Positions 51,218 through 59,280 of a stretch of DNA of 64,000 nt are shown in pieces. The translations under genes were made by a program, and so were the position numbers. Numbering within the stretch: position 1 is the first letter of the stretch; every line of letters starts with the position of its first letter. Source of the stretch: Pseudomonas sp. UYIF39 (GTDB lineage Bacteria; Pseudomonadota; Gammaproteobacteria; Pseudomonadales; Pseudomonadaceae); NCBI RefSeq assembly GCF_029963765.1, contig NZ_JALBYU010000010.1, positions 62,001-126,000 of the forward strand, in the 5' to 3' direction. The notes below the pieces were generated by a model. That model worked only from the letters and a program-made list of their open reading frames with translations. It did not search any database and was not told the origin of the DNA.

Positions 51218-53677
51218 ATGAATCAAACGCGGACTCTCGGAACGCCACGGTTGTTGGGCATCGTCTGGCCATTTATTGCCGTCGTGTTATTTCAAGCCTT
51301 GCTGGGTGGTGTCAGCCTGTATGTTCTGTCGGCGGTTCGCGGCTACGTTGCCGGTGAAAGCCTGTGGTCCAAAGGCCAAAAAGACGCCATCTATTACCTC
51401 AATCTCTACGCCGACAGCCGCGACGAGACAATTTTCCTCAAATACCAGAACGCCATTGCCGTACCTCAGGGAGGCCACGAGTTGCGTGTGGCGCTGGATC
51501 ATCGGCCACCTAATATCGAAGCGGCGCGGGTGGCGATCCTCAAGGGAGGTAACCACCCGGATGACGTCTCCAGTTTGATCTGGCTTTACCTCAATTTCCG
51601 GCACTTCAGTTACCTCGAAAAAGCTATCGACCTTTGGACGGTGGGCGACGCGTACCTGGTGCAACTCGATGACGTTGCGAAGGAAATGCATCAGCACATT
51701 CCTGTCAATCAGGCCGCCGAGGCTGACATCAAGCGCTGGAAAGACCAGATATTCGCCATCAACGATGGTGTGACACCGGCGGCGAAAGCTTTCAGCGACG
51801 CCTTGGGCGAAGGTTCGCGGATGATCCTGCGGCTGCTGCTGGTGACTAACCTCGCCACCGCCCTGGGCTTGATTGCACTGGCCTTGATGCGCACCCACAA
51901 ACTGCTCAAGCACCGCAATGCGTTCGCCGAGGCCCTGCAGTTGGAGAAGGATCGGGCGCAGATCACCCTGCAATCGATTGGCGATGGCGTGATCACCACG
52001 AATGTCGAAGGCGCGATCGCCTACATGAACCCGGCCGCCGAGGCGCTGACTCACTGGAAGGCTGAACAGGCGACGGGTTTGCCACTGGCGGCGCTGTTCA
52101 ATCTACTGGACGAGAGCGCTCAGGCCGATGGCTTCACGCTGATCGAGCATATTTTGAGCGGACAGCTCAGTAGTGGCAGCGAACACTCCAAATTGATTCA
52201 GCGCCTGGATGGCAGCACGGTTTCGGTCACCCTGGTCGGTGCGCCTATCCGCAATGCCGGCAAGGTCAGCGGCACGGTGCTGGTGCTGCACGATATGACC
52301 CAGGAGCGACAGTACATTGCCAATTTATCCTGGCAGGCGACCCACGACGCCTTGACCGGGCTCGCCAACCGCCGCGAGTTCGAATATCGCCTGGAGCAGG
52401 CGCTGCACATCCTGGCGCGGCAGTCGGGGCGCCATGCCTTGATGTTCCTCGATCTGGATCAGTTCAAACTCGTCAACGATACCAGCGGCCATGCGGCCGG
52501 TGACGAGTTGCTGCGGCATATTTGCGCTCTGTTGCAATCCGGTTTGCGCGAAGGCGATACCCTGGCCCGCCTGGGTGGCGACGAGTTTGGCATCCTGCTG
52601 GAGAACTGCGCTCCGGAAGCAGCTGAGAAAATCGCAGAAGGCCTGCGGCAGACCGTGCAGAATCTGCACTTCGTCTGGAAAGGCCGACCGTTCGTGACCA
52701 CTGTGAGCATCGGGCTGGTTCACGTCACTCAGAATCCGACCACTCTCGAAGCCTCGCTGCGTGCTGCTGATATGGCTTGCTACATGGCAAAGGAGAAAGG
52801 CCGAAATCGGGTTCAGGTCTATCACGCCGACGATTCGGAACTGTCCCTGCGCTTCGGTGAGATGGCTTGGGTGCAACGCTTGCACATGGCGCTGGAAGAA
52901 GACCGCTTCTGTCTGTACGCCCAGGAAATTGCACCCCTTGGACATATAGAAAAGGGCGGTGGACATATCGAAATTCTGTTGCGCCTGCATGACGAAGCCG
53001 GACGCATGATATTGCCCGACAGTTTTATTCCGGCTGCTGAGCGTTATGGTCTGATGACCGCCCTTGACCGCTGGGTCGTGCAGAACGTTTTCAAGATCAT
53101 TGCCCAATGCATAGCCGAGAAGCACAAAGGACCATTGGCCATGTGTGCGATTAATCTGTCAGGCACAACTATCGGAGATGAGGCGTTTCTGCACTTCCTG
53201 CGTGAACAGTTTGTTACTTACTCCATACCGCCTGAAATGATTTGTTTTGAAATCACTGAAACCAGTGCCATTTCCAATCTTGGAAGTGCAATCAGATTTA
53301 TTAATGAACTCAAAGGCTTAGGTTGCCATTTTTCACTGGATGACTTTTGCGCCGGAATGTCCTCATTCGCATACTTGAAACATTTACCTGTAGACTTCTT
53401 GAAGATCGACGGGAGTTTCGTAAAGGATATGCTGGACGACCCGATTAACCGCGCCATGGTCGAAGTGATCAATCACATCGGTCATGTTATGGGTAAGCGT
53501 ACGATTGCCGAGTTTGTTGAAACACCCCAGATCGAGCAGGCATTGCTGGAGATCGGGGTGGATTACGCTCAAGGGTATGTTATTGAACGCCCGCATTTGT
53601 TTACCTGCGACAGTTTACAAAGTCGTCCAGCCAGGCCTCAGCCTTTGTTATTCAAGGCGCCTGGCACGTTCCGTTGA
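51218..53677 (+). CDS. rbdA: RbdA-like PAS-GGDEF-EAL c-di-GMP enzyme
   Basis: The 819-residue inner-membrane protein has a transmembrane helix at about 12-35, a periplasmic helical sensor region to about 200, a second helix at about 205-225, a PAS domain at about 245-355, a GGDEF domain with intact RLGGDEF (453-457), and an EAL domain whose signature reads E585-I-L. In the EAL part CFEITET, SLDDFCAGMSSF and DFLKIDGSFVKD keep the metal and catalytic Glu, Asp and Lys, so phosphodiesterase activity is expected. In P. aeruginosa RbdA lowers c-di-GMP and promotes biofilm dispersal. Synteny from fumC to here supports the name. Confidence 0.9.
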   Translation: MNQTRTLGTPRLLGIVWPFIAVVLFQALLGGVSLYVLSAVRGYVAGESLWSKGQKDAIYYLNLYADSRDETIFLKYQNAIAVPQGGHELRVALDHRPPNIEAARVAILKGGNHPDDVSSLIWLYLNFRHFSYLEKAIDLWTVGDAYLVQLDDVAKEMHQHIPVNQAAEADIKRWKDQIFAINDGVTPAAKAFSDALGEGSRMILRLLLVTNLATALGLIALALMRTHKLLKHRNAFAEALQLEKDRAQITLQSIGDGVITTNVEGAIAYMNPAAEALTHWKAEQATGLPLAALFNLLDESAQADGFTLIEHILSGQLSSGSEHSKLIQRLDGSTVSVTLVGAPIRNAGKVSGTVLVLHDMTQERQYIANLSWQATHDALTGLANRREFEYRLEQALHILARQSGRHALMFLDLDQFKLVNDTSGHAAGDELLRHICALLQSGLREGDTLARLGGDEFGILLENCAPEAAEKIAEGLRQTVQNLHFVWKGRPFVTTVSIGLVHVTQNPTTLEASLRAADMACYMAKEKGRNRVQVYHADDSELSLRFGEMAWVQRLHMALEEDRFCLYAQEIAPLGHIEKGGGHIEILLRLHDEAGRMILPDSFIPAAERYGLMTALDRWVVQNVFKIIAQCIAEKHKGPLAMCAINLSGTTIGDEAFLHFLREQFVTYSIPPEMICFEITETSAISNLGSAIRFINELKGLGCHFSLDDFCAGMSSFAYLKHLPVDFLKIDGSFVKDMLDDPINRAMVEVINHIGHVMGKRTIAEFVETPQIEQALLEIGVDYAQGYVIERPHLFTCDSLQSRPARPQPLLFKAPGTFR

Positions 53678-53699
53678 AATCTCTTGCTGATCCTTATAA
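53673..53699 (+). promoter_or_regulatory. Candidate sigma-70 promoter of undA
   Basis: A perfect -10 TATAAT (53694-53699) lies 24 bases before the undA start, with TTGAAA 15 bases upstream of it; the spacing is short. It overlaps the rbdA stop, suggesting undA can be transcribed on its own. Confidence 0.4.
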
Positions 53700-53722
53700 T
53701 CACAATCAAAAGGAGCTCGACA

Positions 53723-54517
53723 GTGATCGACACATTCAACCGAACCGGACCACTCATGGAAGCTGCAAGTTATCCCGCCTGGGCTCAACGCCTGATCCAG
53801 GATTGCAGCGAGAGTAAACGCCGGGTTGTCGAACACGAACTGTATCAGCGTCTGCGTGATAACAAACTCAGTGCAAACACCATGCGCCAGTACCTGATTG
53901 GTGGCTGGCCGGTAGTCGAACAGTTCGCGTTATATATGGCACAGAACCTGACTAAGACTCGCTTTGCCCGCCATCCAGGTGAAGACATGGCGCGTCGCTG
54001 GTTGATGCGTAACATTCGCGTCGAATTGAACCATGCCGATTACTGGGTGCACTGGAGCCGTGCTCACGGTGTCAGCCTGGAAGATCTGCAAGCGCAAAAG
54101 GTTGCCCCTGAACTTCACGCCTTGAGCCACTGGTGCTGGCACACCAGTTCTTCGGATTCGCTGATCGTTGCCATTGCCGCCACCAACTACGCCATTGAAG
54201 GTGCGACCGGGGAGTGGTCGGCGCTGGTCTGTTCCAGTGGCGTCTACGCGGCATCATTTCCCGAGGAAGATCGCAAGCGGGCCATGAAGTGGTTAAAAAT
54301 GCATGCCCAGTACGACGATGCCCATCCGTGGGAAGCCCTGGAAATCATCTGCACGCTGGCGGGTATGAACCCAAGTAAATCCCTGCAAGTGGAATTGCGT
54401 CAGGCCGTCTGCAAGAGCTACGACTATATGTTCCTGTTCCTGGAGCGTTGCATGCAGCTTGAGCATGCGCAAAAGACTCCTGTGGCGCGTGAACGCATGG
54501 AGCTGGCCGAGAGCTGA
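53723..54517 (+). CDS. undA: 1-undecene synthase UndA (non-haem diiron fatty-acid decarboxylase)
   Basis: The 264-residue protein of the haem-oxygenase-like diiron (HDO) fold closely matches my recollection of Pseudomonas UndA, which converts lauric acid to the volatile 1-undecene with O2. The iron ligands fall at the UndA numbers: Glu101 and His104 (VELNHADYW), Glu159 (NYAIEGATGEW), His194, Asp198 and His201 (HAQYDDAHPWEA). The GTG start at 53723 has AGGAG at seven bases; upstream in-frame codons overlap the promoter. It directly follows rbdA and ends at a strong terminator. Confidence 0.92.
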   Translation: MIDTFNRTGPLMEAASYPAWAQRLIQDCSESKRRVVEHELYQRLRDNKLSANTMRQYLIGGWPVVEQFALYMAQNLTKTRFARHPGEDMARRWLMRNIRVELNHADYWVHWSRAHGVSLEDLQAQKVAPELHALSHWCWHTSSSDSLIVAIAATNYAIEGATGEWSALVCSSGVYAASFPEEDRKRAMKWLKMHAQYDDAHPWEALEIICTLAGMNPSKSLQVELRQAVCKSYDYMFLFLERCMQLEHAQKTPVARERMELAES

Positions 54518-54536
54518 TCGGTTAATACACGCCATT

Positions 54537-54586
54537 GAAAAAGCCCGCTCCCCCTGTCCATATCAATAGGGGGGCGGGCTTTTTCG
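54537..54586. terminator. Bidirectional terminator between undA and the SMR gene
   Basis: GAAAAAGCCCGC and GCGGGCTTTTTC enclose a further CCCC/GGGG pairing. A's before and T's after make it work in both directions for the convergent genes. Confidence 0.9.
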
Positions 54587-54602
54587 TAATGGCAGTAAAC
54601 AG

Positions 54603-54917
54603 TCAGGCGCTGATCTTCAGCCCGACCAGCCCGGAAATGATCAACGCCACACTGGCGAGCCTGAACAACGCCATGGATTCACCGAACAGAATGATCCCGG
54701 CAATTACCGTCCCGACCGCACCGACACCCGTCCAGATCGCGTAGGCCGTGCCCAGCGGCAATTCCTTCATGGCAAGGCCCAGCAAGCCAAGGCTGATGGC
54801 CATGGCGGCAACGGTCAATGCGGTGGGGAGAGGGCGGCTGAAGCCATCGGTGTATTTCAGGCCGACGGCCCAGCCAACTTCGAACAGGCCGGCGAAAAAC
54901 AGAATGATCCAGGACAT
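54603..54917 (-). CDS. sugE: Guanidinium exporter of the SMR family (Gdx/SugE)
   Basis: The 104-residue protein has four transmembrane helices. Glu13 in FAGLFEVGW is the SMR proton/substrate residue, and [11 protein letters not shown] plus [14 protein letters not shown] are the SugE/Gdx signature rather than EmrE. Proteins of this subtype export guanidinium in exchange for protons. The start at 54917 has GGAGG upstream. A guanidine-II riboswitch lies in its leader, which fixes the physiological ligand far better than sequence similarity alone. Confidence 0.94.
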   Translation of the reverse strand: MSWIILFFAGLFEVGWAVGLKYTDGFSRPLPTALTVAAMAISLGLLGLAMKELPLGTAYAIWTGVGAVGTVIAGIILFGESMALFRLASVALIISGLVGLKISA

Positions 54918-54934
54918 GGGGGACCTCCATCGAT

Positions 54935-54992
54935 TGACGGGGTCGTCCCCAGATTAATGACTCGATCGAGCCGCGAGGTCGTCCTCGCGTTT
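54935..54992 (-). promoter_or_regulatory. Guanidine-II (mini-ykkC) riboswitch
   Basis: On the minus strand two hairpins with identical ACGA loops occur in order: CGCGAGG-ACGA-CCTCGCG (54972-54989) and GGGG-ACGA-CCCC (54939-54950), about 20 bases apart and just upstream of the sugE ribosome-binding site. Twin stem-loops with ACGR tetraloops are the defining pattern of mini-ykkC. Ligand binding to the loops is known to free the ribosome-binding site, so guanidine should raise exporter translation. Confidence 0.93.
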
Positions 54993-55036
54993 TGCAATAG
55001 AGTGCCCATCATTAACCCGGGGATCAAGTTTTCGGA

Positions 55037-56002
55037 TCAGTCGATAGCCTGCAGCGCCGCAGTTTCTCGATCTTCTTTCTCGCTCATCCGGCGGAAATAC
55101 GTCGAGAGCAGCGCCCCGGAGATGTTGTGCCAGACGCTGAACAACGCACTCGGCACCGCCGCCAGCGGTGAGAAGTGCGCACTGGCCAGGGCCGCACCCA
55201 ACCCGGAGTTCTGCATGCCGACTTCCAGCGCCAGGGATTTACGCTGGGCCAGTGGCAACTTGAACAGCCTTGCGGTGAAGTAACCCAGCAGATAGCCAAA
55301 GCTGTTGTGCAGCATCACCACGGCCATGATCAGCAGGCCGGATTCGGCAATTTTCGCCTGGCTGGCGGCCACCACGGCTGTGACGATAATGACGATGCTC
55401 ACCACCGAGATCAGCGGCAGCACCTCCACCGCGTGGCGAACCCTATCACCCAGCAGGCGCTGGGCAACCACGCCAAGCACGATCGGCAACAGCACCACTT
55501 GCAGGATCGACCAGAACAACTCCATGAACGAAACCGGCAACCAGGCTGAGGCCAGCAACCAGATCAGAGCCGGGGTCAGCAGTGGGGCAAGGAGGGTGGT
55601 GACAGCGGCGATGGCCACCGACAGCGCCAGATCGCCGCGGGCCAGCCAGGTCATCACGTTCGACGAGGTGCCGCTAGGGCAGCAGCCGACCAGGATGACG
55701 CCGACGGCGATCTCCGGCGGCAAGTGGAAAGCCTGGCAAAGCAACCACGCCACACCGGGCATGATCACGAAATGCGCAACCACGCCCAGGGCCACGCGCC
55801 ATGGATGGCGAGCGACTTCGGCGAAGTCTTCGAGTTTGAGGGTCAGGCCCATGCCGAACATCACCAGTCCCAGCAGCGGCACGATCGCGCCTTTCAGGCC
55901 GGTGAACCAGGTCGGTTGCAGGAACGCCACGACGGCGAAAATCAGTACCCAGTAAGCGAAGGTGTTGCCGACAAAACGACTCAATGCAGCCAGTGCACGC
56001 AT
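55037..56002 (-). CDS. Bile acid:sodium symporter family (BASS) transporter
   Basis: The 321-residue inner-membrane protein has nine to ten hydrophobic helices with the BASS signatures GLVMFGMGLTLKLEDF near the N terminus, VILVGCCPSGTSSNVMTWLARGD for the sodium/substrate crossover, and LEVGMQNSGLGAALA in the second repeat. Bacterial members import organic anions such as pantoate or keto acids with sodium. AAGGATCAGGCC precedes the ATG. The substrate in this strain is unknown. Confidence 0.9.
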   Translation of the reverse strand: MRALAALSRFVGNTFAYWVLIFAVVAFLQPTWFTGLKGAIVPLLGLVMFGMGLTLKLEDFAEVARHPWRVALGVVAHFVIMPGVAWLLCQAFHLPPEIAVGVILVGCCPSGTSSNVMTWLARGDLALSVAIAAVTTLLAPLLTPALIWLLASAWLPVSFMELFWSILQVVLLPIVLGVVAQRLLGDRVRHAVEVLPLISVVSIVIIVTAVVAASQAKIAESGLLIMAVVMLHNSFGYLLGYFTARLFKLPLAQRKSLALEVGMQNSGLGAALASAHFSPLAAVPSALFSVWHNISGALLSTYFRRMSEKEDRETAALQAID

Positions 56003-56020
56003 GGCCTGATCCTTATTGTG

Positions 56021-56047
56021 AAAACGCCACCGAAGCGGTGGCGTTTG
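56021..56047 (-). terminator. Terminator of rdgC
   Basis: On the minus strand AAACGCCACCG-CTT-CGGTGGCGTTTT is a perfect 11-base stem with a T-rich end, 28 bases after the rdgC stop and just before the BASS gene start. Confidence 0.88.
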
Positions 56048-56074
56048 AAGATAACCCGATACCTGTAGAGAGGT

Positions 56075-56995
56075 TTAGATCCCCTGCGGAGTCTCTTCAC
56101 CGCCCAACGCTTCAACCAACGCCGGCAGGAAGTCGCCGAAGGTCAACATCATCAGGGTGAAGCTGGCGTCCAGTTGGCCGAGGGCTTCTTCGCCACCGTC
56201 CTGTTCCGCCTGGTCTTGCAGCAGGTCTTCGAACTTCAGGCGCTTGACCACCATCTTGTCGTCAAGAACGAAAGACAGCTTGTCTTGCCAGGCCAGCGAC
56301 AGCTGAGTGACCACTTTGCCGGTGCTCAGGTGCAGCTGGATTTCTTCGCTGGTCAGGTCCTGACGCTTGCAACGCACGATGCCGCCGTCTTCGTGGGTAT
56401 CACGCAGCTCGCACTCGTCCAGCACGAAGAAATCGTCCGCGGCTTTCTGGGTGGTGACCCATTCAGTCATGGTCGCGGTAGGGGACATCTTCACGGTCAG
56501 CGGACGTACCGGCAGCGAGCCGATGACTTCACGCAGGGTGGACAACAGGTCTTCGGCACGTTTCGGGCTGGCCGAGTTGACCAGGATCAGGCCCTGTTTC
56601 GGCGCGATAGCAGCGAAAGTCGACGAACGACGAATAAAGGCGCGCGGCAGGAAAGCCTGGATGATTTCATCCTTGATCTGGTCGCGTTCCTTTTTGTAGA
56701 CCTTGCGCATTTGTTCAGCTTCGATCTCTTCAACCTTTTCCTTTACAGCGTCACGCACGACGCTGCCCGGCAGGATGCGTTCTTCTTTACGCGCGGCGAT
56801 CAGCAGGAAGTCGCCGCTGATGTGCACCAGAGGAGCATCTTCGCCCTTGCCGAATGGCGCGACGAAACCGTAGGTGGTCAACTCCTGGCTTGCACATGGA
56901 CGCGCCAGTTTGGTGGCCAGTGCAGTTTCCAGCGCCTCGGCATCAAAAGGCAGATCTTGGGTCAGGCGATAGATAAGCAGGTTTTTGAACCACAT
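56075..56995 (-). CDS. rdgC: Recombination-associated protein RdgC
   Basis: The 306-residue ring-forming double-stranded-DNA-binding protein (E. coli 303) limits RecA activity. [64 protein letters not shown] and [20 protein letters not shown] are family hallmarks. AAGGAGAG lies upstream of the ATG at 56995, chosen over 57019 because the family starts MWFKN. It is followed by its own terminator. Confidence 0.95.
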   Translation of the reverse strand: MWFKNLLIYRLTQDLPFDAEALETALATKLARPCASQELTTYGFVAPFGKGEDAPLVHISGDFLLIAARKEERILPGSVVRDAVKEKVEEIEAEQMRKVYKKERDQIKDEIIQAFLPRAFIRRSSTFAAIAPKQGLILVNSASPKRAEDLLSTLREVIGSLPVRPLTVKMSPTATMTEWVTTQKAADDFFVLDECELRDTHEDGGIVRCKRQDLTSEEIQLHLSTGKVVTQLSLAWQDKLSFVLDDKMVVKRLKFEDLLQDQAEQDGGEEALGQLDASFTLMMLTFGDFLPALVEALGGEETPQGI

Positions 56996-57105
56996 GGGGC
57001 GAGTCTCTCCTTTATACAAAGGGGGGCATTATTCTCTTCGCGACGCCATAGGCCAACCCTTCTCTAAGCCTTTGGAAGGCCTGCAAAAATTAATTTAAAA
57101 AGTGC

Positions 57106-57134
57106 TTGCCAGAGATGTGGTCGCTCCGTAGAAT
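57106..57134 (+). promoter_or_regulatory. Sigma-70 promoter of the first tRNA pair
   Basis: TTGCCA (57106-57111), a 17-base spacer and TAGAAT (57129-57134) precede the first tRNA-Val by 21 bases. The GC-rich GCGCGCC after the -10 fits a stringent-type discriminator of stable RNA genes. Confidence 0.65.
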
Positions 57135-57155
57135 GCGCGCCACACCGAAAGTGAA

Positions 57156-57231
57156 GGGTGATTAGCTCAGCTGGGAGAGCGTCTGCCTTACAAGCAGAAT
57201 GTCGGCGGTTCGATCCCGTCATCACCCACCA
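57156..57231 (+). tRNA. tRNA-Val (anticodon UAC), copy 1
   Basis: The 76-base tRNA with encoded CCA has acceptor GGGTGAT pairing with ATCACCC, D-arm AGCTCAGCTGGGAGAGC, anticodon loop CTTACAA (TAC at 57189-57191) and T-loop GTTCGATCC. Confidence 0.97.
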
Positions 57232-57249
57232 TTGCTTACAGTGTTACGC

Positions 57250-57326
57250 GCAGCGGTAGTTCAGTCGGTTAGAATACCGGCCTGTCACGCCGGGGGTCGC
57301 GGGTTCGAGTCCCGTCCGCTGCGCCA
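57250..57326 (+). tRNA. tRNA-Asp (anticodon GUC), copy 1
   Basis: The 77-base tRNA with encoded CCA has acceptor GCAGCGG pairing with CCGCTGC, anticodon GTC (57284-57286) and T-loop GTTCGAGTC. It follows tRNA-Val by 18 bases in the same transcript. Confidence 0.97.
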
Positions 57327-57366
57327 TATTCGGTTATCTGGAACGCTGAACGCCAGGTCACCACGG

Positions 57367-57393
57367 AAAAGCCCGCTTAACGCGGGTTTTTTT
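57367..57393 (+). terminator. Terminator after the first tRNA pair
   Basis: CCCGC-TTAAC-GCGGG is followed by seven T's, preceded by A's, 41 bases after tRNA-Asp. Confidence 0.88.
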
Positions 57394-57525
57394 CTGTCCA
57401 AAGTTTGTACGTTGTTCCTGCAGGTCGCGTCGTTTATGGGTTTTCAGATTTTTTTGGAAAATTATTCAATTAAATCAACACTTTATGAAAATCTGTGGCA
57501 CAATGCGCCCCGCAACGAAGGTAAA

Positions 57526-57601
57526 GGGTGATTAGCTCAGCTGGGAGAGCGTCTGCCTTACAAGCAGAATGTCGGCGGTTCGATCCCGTCATCACCCACC
57601 A
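57526..57601 (+). tRNA. tRNA-Val (anticodon UAC), copy 2
   Basis: The sequence is identical to copy 1 at 57156, including the encoded CCA. CACAAT at 57499-57504 may be its -10 box; the -35 is poor. Confidence 0.97.
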
Positions 57602-57619
57602 TTACTTTCAACGCTACGC

Positions 57620-57696
57620 GCAGCGGTAGTTCAGTCGGTTAGAATACCGGCCTGTCACGCCGGGGGTCGCGGGTTCGAGTCCCGTCCGCTGCGCCA
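57620..57696 (+). tRNA. tRNA-Asp (anticodon GUC), copy 2
   Basis: The sequence is identical to copy 1 at 57250. It completes the second pair of the tandem duplication. Confidence 0.97.
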
Positions 57697-57736
57697 TATT
57701 CGGTAACCTGGAACGCTGAACGTCAGGTCACCACAG

Positions 57737-57761
57737 AAAGCCCGCTTAATGCGGGCTTTTT
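57737..57761 (+). terminator. Terminator after the second tRNA pair
   Basis: AAAGCCCGC-TTAAT-GCGGGCTTTTT is a perfect stem with T-run, 41 bases after tRNA-Asp copy 2. Confidence 0.92.
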
Positions 57762-57837
57762 GCTGTCTGGGGTTTAGTGATTCTGCGTTGAGTGGATATA
57801 ACTATGTAGTGCCTGACAGGCACGCAGCTTTCGGACA

Positions 57838-59280
57838 ATGGGCAACGTTCTCCATGACAAACGCCCGTCATGGAGCAAGTTCATTGCCTACCGAGAGCCT
57901 GTAATCAAGAAATCCACCTCTCCCGACGTTGTTGTTCTGTCTTCCTCTACCGACTCGATCCTTACGCCGAATCCGGCTTTCGTAACCTGCGATGACGCCG
58001 CTGCCTTTTTGCACGAGTCGCTGCAAGGCCAACGAGGCGCCGAGTTCTCCGGGTTTATCCTCAAAAACGAGGAAGGTCACTTCTTTTGCGCCACCGAGGT
58101 GATGTACGACGATGAAAGTGCTGATGCACAAAAAGAACCGAACTTTGCGTTAGCCGTATCCGTGAATGTAAACGGTGAGCTGGAGGTTCCGGGCGGATAC
58201 ACCCTCGAAGCGCGCTTGCTTTCCCATGCCGACAATGTCAGAGGTCTGGAGGTAAGCATCGCAGAGTGGAGCCAGCGAAAGCTGTTCTTTTCGTTTTCCG
58301 ACCTTTTCGAAGTGATGACCCAGCGTCGAAATTTTTCCAGATGTTACGTGTCTGGAAGTGATGGCGGCCTGATCTCTTACACCTCAAAAGACTCAGAGTT
58401 CGAGCAGGAGTTGTCACGCCAGCTTGGGAGAAAGCCCGATGGCGGACTTCAATCCTTCGAGAGCTTGTATGAAGGAGGTGCAGTGCCAGGCAGCATTCTG
58501 ATTTTGTTGGCTGTGGCCGCCGGTGAGGTGGTCACGGTGGTGCCAGGTAATCTTTGGAGGATAAGGGGCAAGCTGAAAGCCAGCTGGAGGAAGGATATAT
58601 TGCAGCAAAATCCACCGATCGGTCTGATGCCGGTCTGTGGGCCGATCCTCAAGGATGCCAGGGAGGTCGCTCGGTATCTTCATACGAAAATGCAAAAGTT
58701 ATCGTCCACACAGCAGCAGGTCGGCATCGTTCTCAAGCATAAAACGCAGGAAGTTTTTGTCGTCAACCTCCCTGTTGCAAGCGATTACGCCACGTTCAAT
58801 CGGGAGGCTCTCTTCCCAAAGGATCACCAAGGTAATCCAATGCTCCCGGAAACATTCCGTGTTCATGGTTTCTACCACTCGATGAATCCGGTCCCGGTAA
58901 ACCGACTGCCCTCCACAGACGTCGAGCTTTATAAAAACTTTTTCTCTCCAGCGGACATGCGAGTCGGTCTTGGCCGGGTTGCCGTTGCACCTCATCATCG
59001 CCTGTTTCTGTGCACGCCCGATGGGGCGGTATTACGTTTTGCCAAGCCGGAGTCCGAGAAAGCAATGGTGTTGAGGGTGAAGCTGGAACTGTATACCGAT
59101 GGTCAGCAGGACATTGAGCAGAAAATTATGAAGGGTGATATCAGTCCGAGGGCGTTCGTCGATTGGGTGGCGGCGGCCGGGGTCTTGGGGGGCCTTTATA
59201 CGAGTAAGGTCTGGCCACGGGCTGGGAGGGTTAGCGTTTCCGATACCGTCGTGGCCGTCGATCCGGAGGCGATGCAGTGA
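57838..59280 (+). CDS. Unrecognised protein with two related domains (possibly DUF4329/JAB-like)
   Basis: I do not recognise this 480-residue protein with confidence. It appears to hold two copies of one domain. The first (about 50-205) has DDAAAFLHESLQG, SGFILKNEEGHFF, EARLLSHADN, KLFFSFSDLFEVM and YVSGSDGGLISYT. The second (about 272-440) has REVARYLHTKMQK, VGIVLKHKTQEVF, RVHGFYHSMNPV, YKNFFSPADMRVG and FLCTPDGAVLRF. The order strand-FYHSxx-FSxxD-GxL recalls DUF4329 and, more distantly, JAB/MPN metallopeptidases, but the second metal His of HxH is Met or Asp, so catalysis is doubtful. Lower-GC codons, a weak ribosome-binding site and a place just behind duplicated tRNAs hint at acquisition. 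GTGCCTG-A-CAGGCAC (57809-57823) lies upstream. Confidence 0.6.
   Translation: MGNVLHDKRPSWSKFIAYREPVIKKSTSPDVVVLSSSTDSILTPNPAFVTCDDAAAFLHESLQGQRGAEFSGFILKNEEGHFFCATEVMYDDESADAQKEPNFALAVSVNVNGELEVPGGYTLEARLLSHADNVRGLEVSIAEWSQRKLFFSFSDLFEVMTQRRNFSRCYVSGSDGGLISYTSKDSEFEQELSRQLGRKPDGGLQSFESLYEGGAVPGSILILLAVAAGEVVTVVPGNLWRIRGKLKASWRKDILQQNPPIGLMPVCGPILKDAREVARYLHTKMQKLSSTQQQVGIVLKHKTQEVFVVNLPVASDYATFNREALFPKDHQGNPMLPETFRVHGFYHSMNPVPVNRLPSTDVELYKNFFSPADMRVGLGRVAVAPHHRLFLCTPDGAVLRFAKPESEKAMVLRVKLELYTDGQQDIEQKIMKGDISPRAFVDWVAAAGVLGGLYTSKVWPRAGRVSVSDTVVAVDPEAMQ

Larger units (their letters stand above)
57156..57762 (+). repeat. Tandem duplication of the tRNA-Val/tRNA-Asp unit with its terminator
   Basis: Bases 57156-57393 and 57526-57762 are near-identical units of about 237 bases. 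The tRNAs are the same, while the trailing DNA (ATATTCGGT(T/A)A(T/C)CTGGAACGCTG...) and the hairpins differ at several positions. The 132-base spacer between them is AT-rich and unlike the unit. Confidence 0.85.

Noticed and set aside
57199-57531. Open frame across tRNA-Asp and the terminator
   Set aside because: It reads through a tRNA gene and a terminator; not a protein gene.
57156-59280. Genomic island or prophage integrated at the tRNA genes
   Set aside because: No integrase, no attachment-site repeat of a tRNA 3' end beyond the tandem copy, and only one odd gene follows before housekeeping-type genes.
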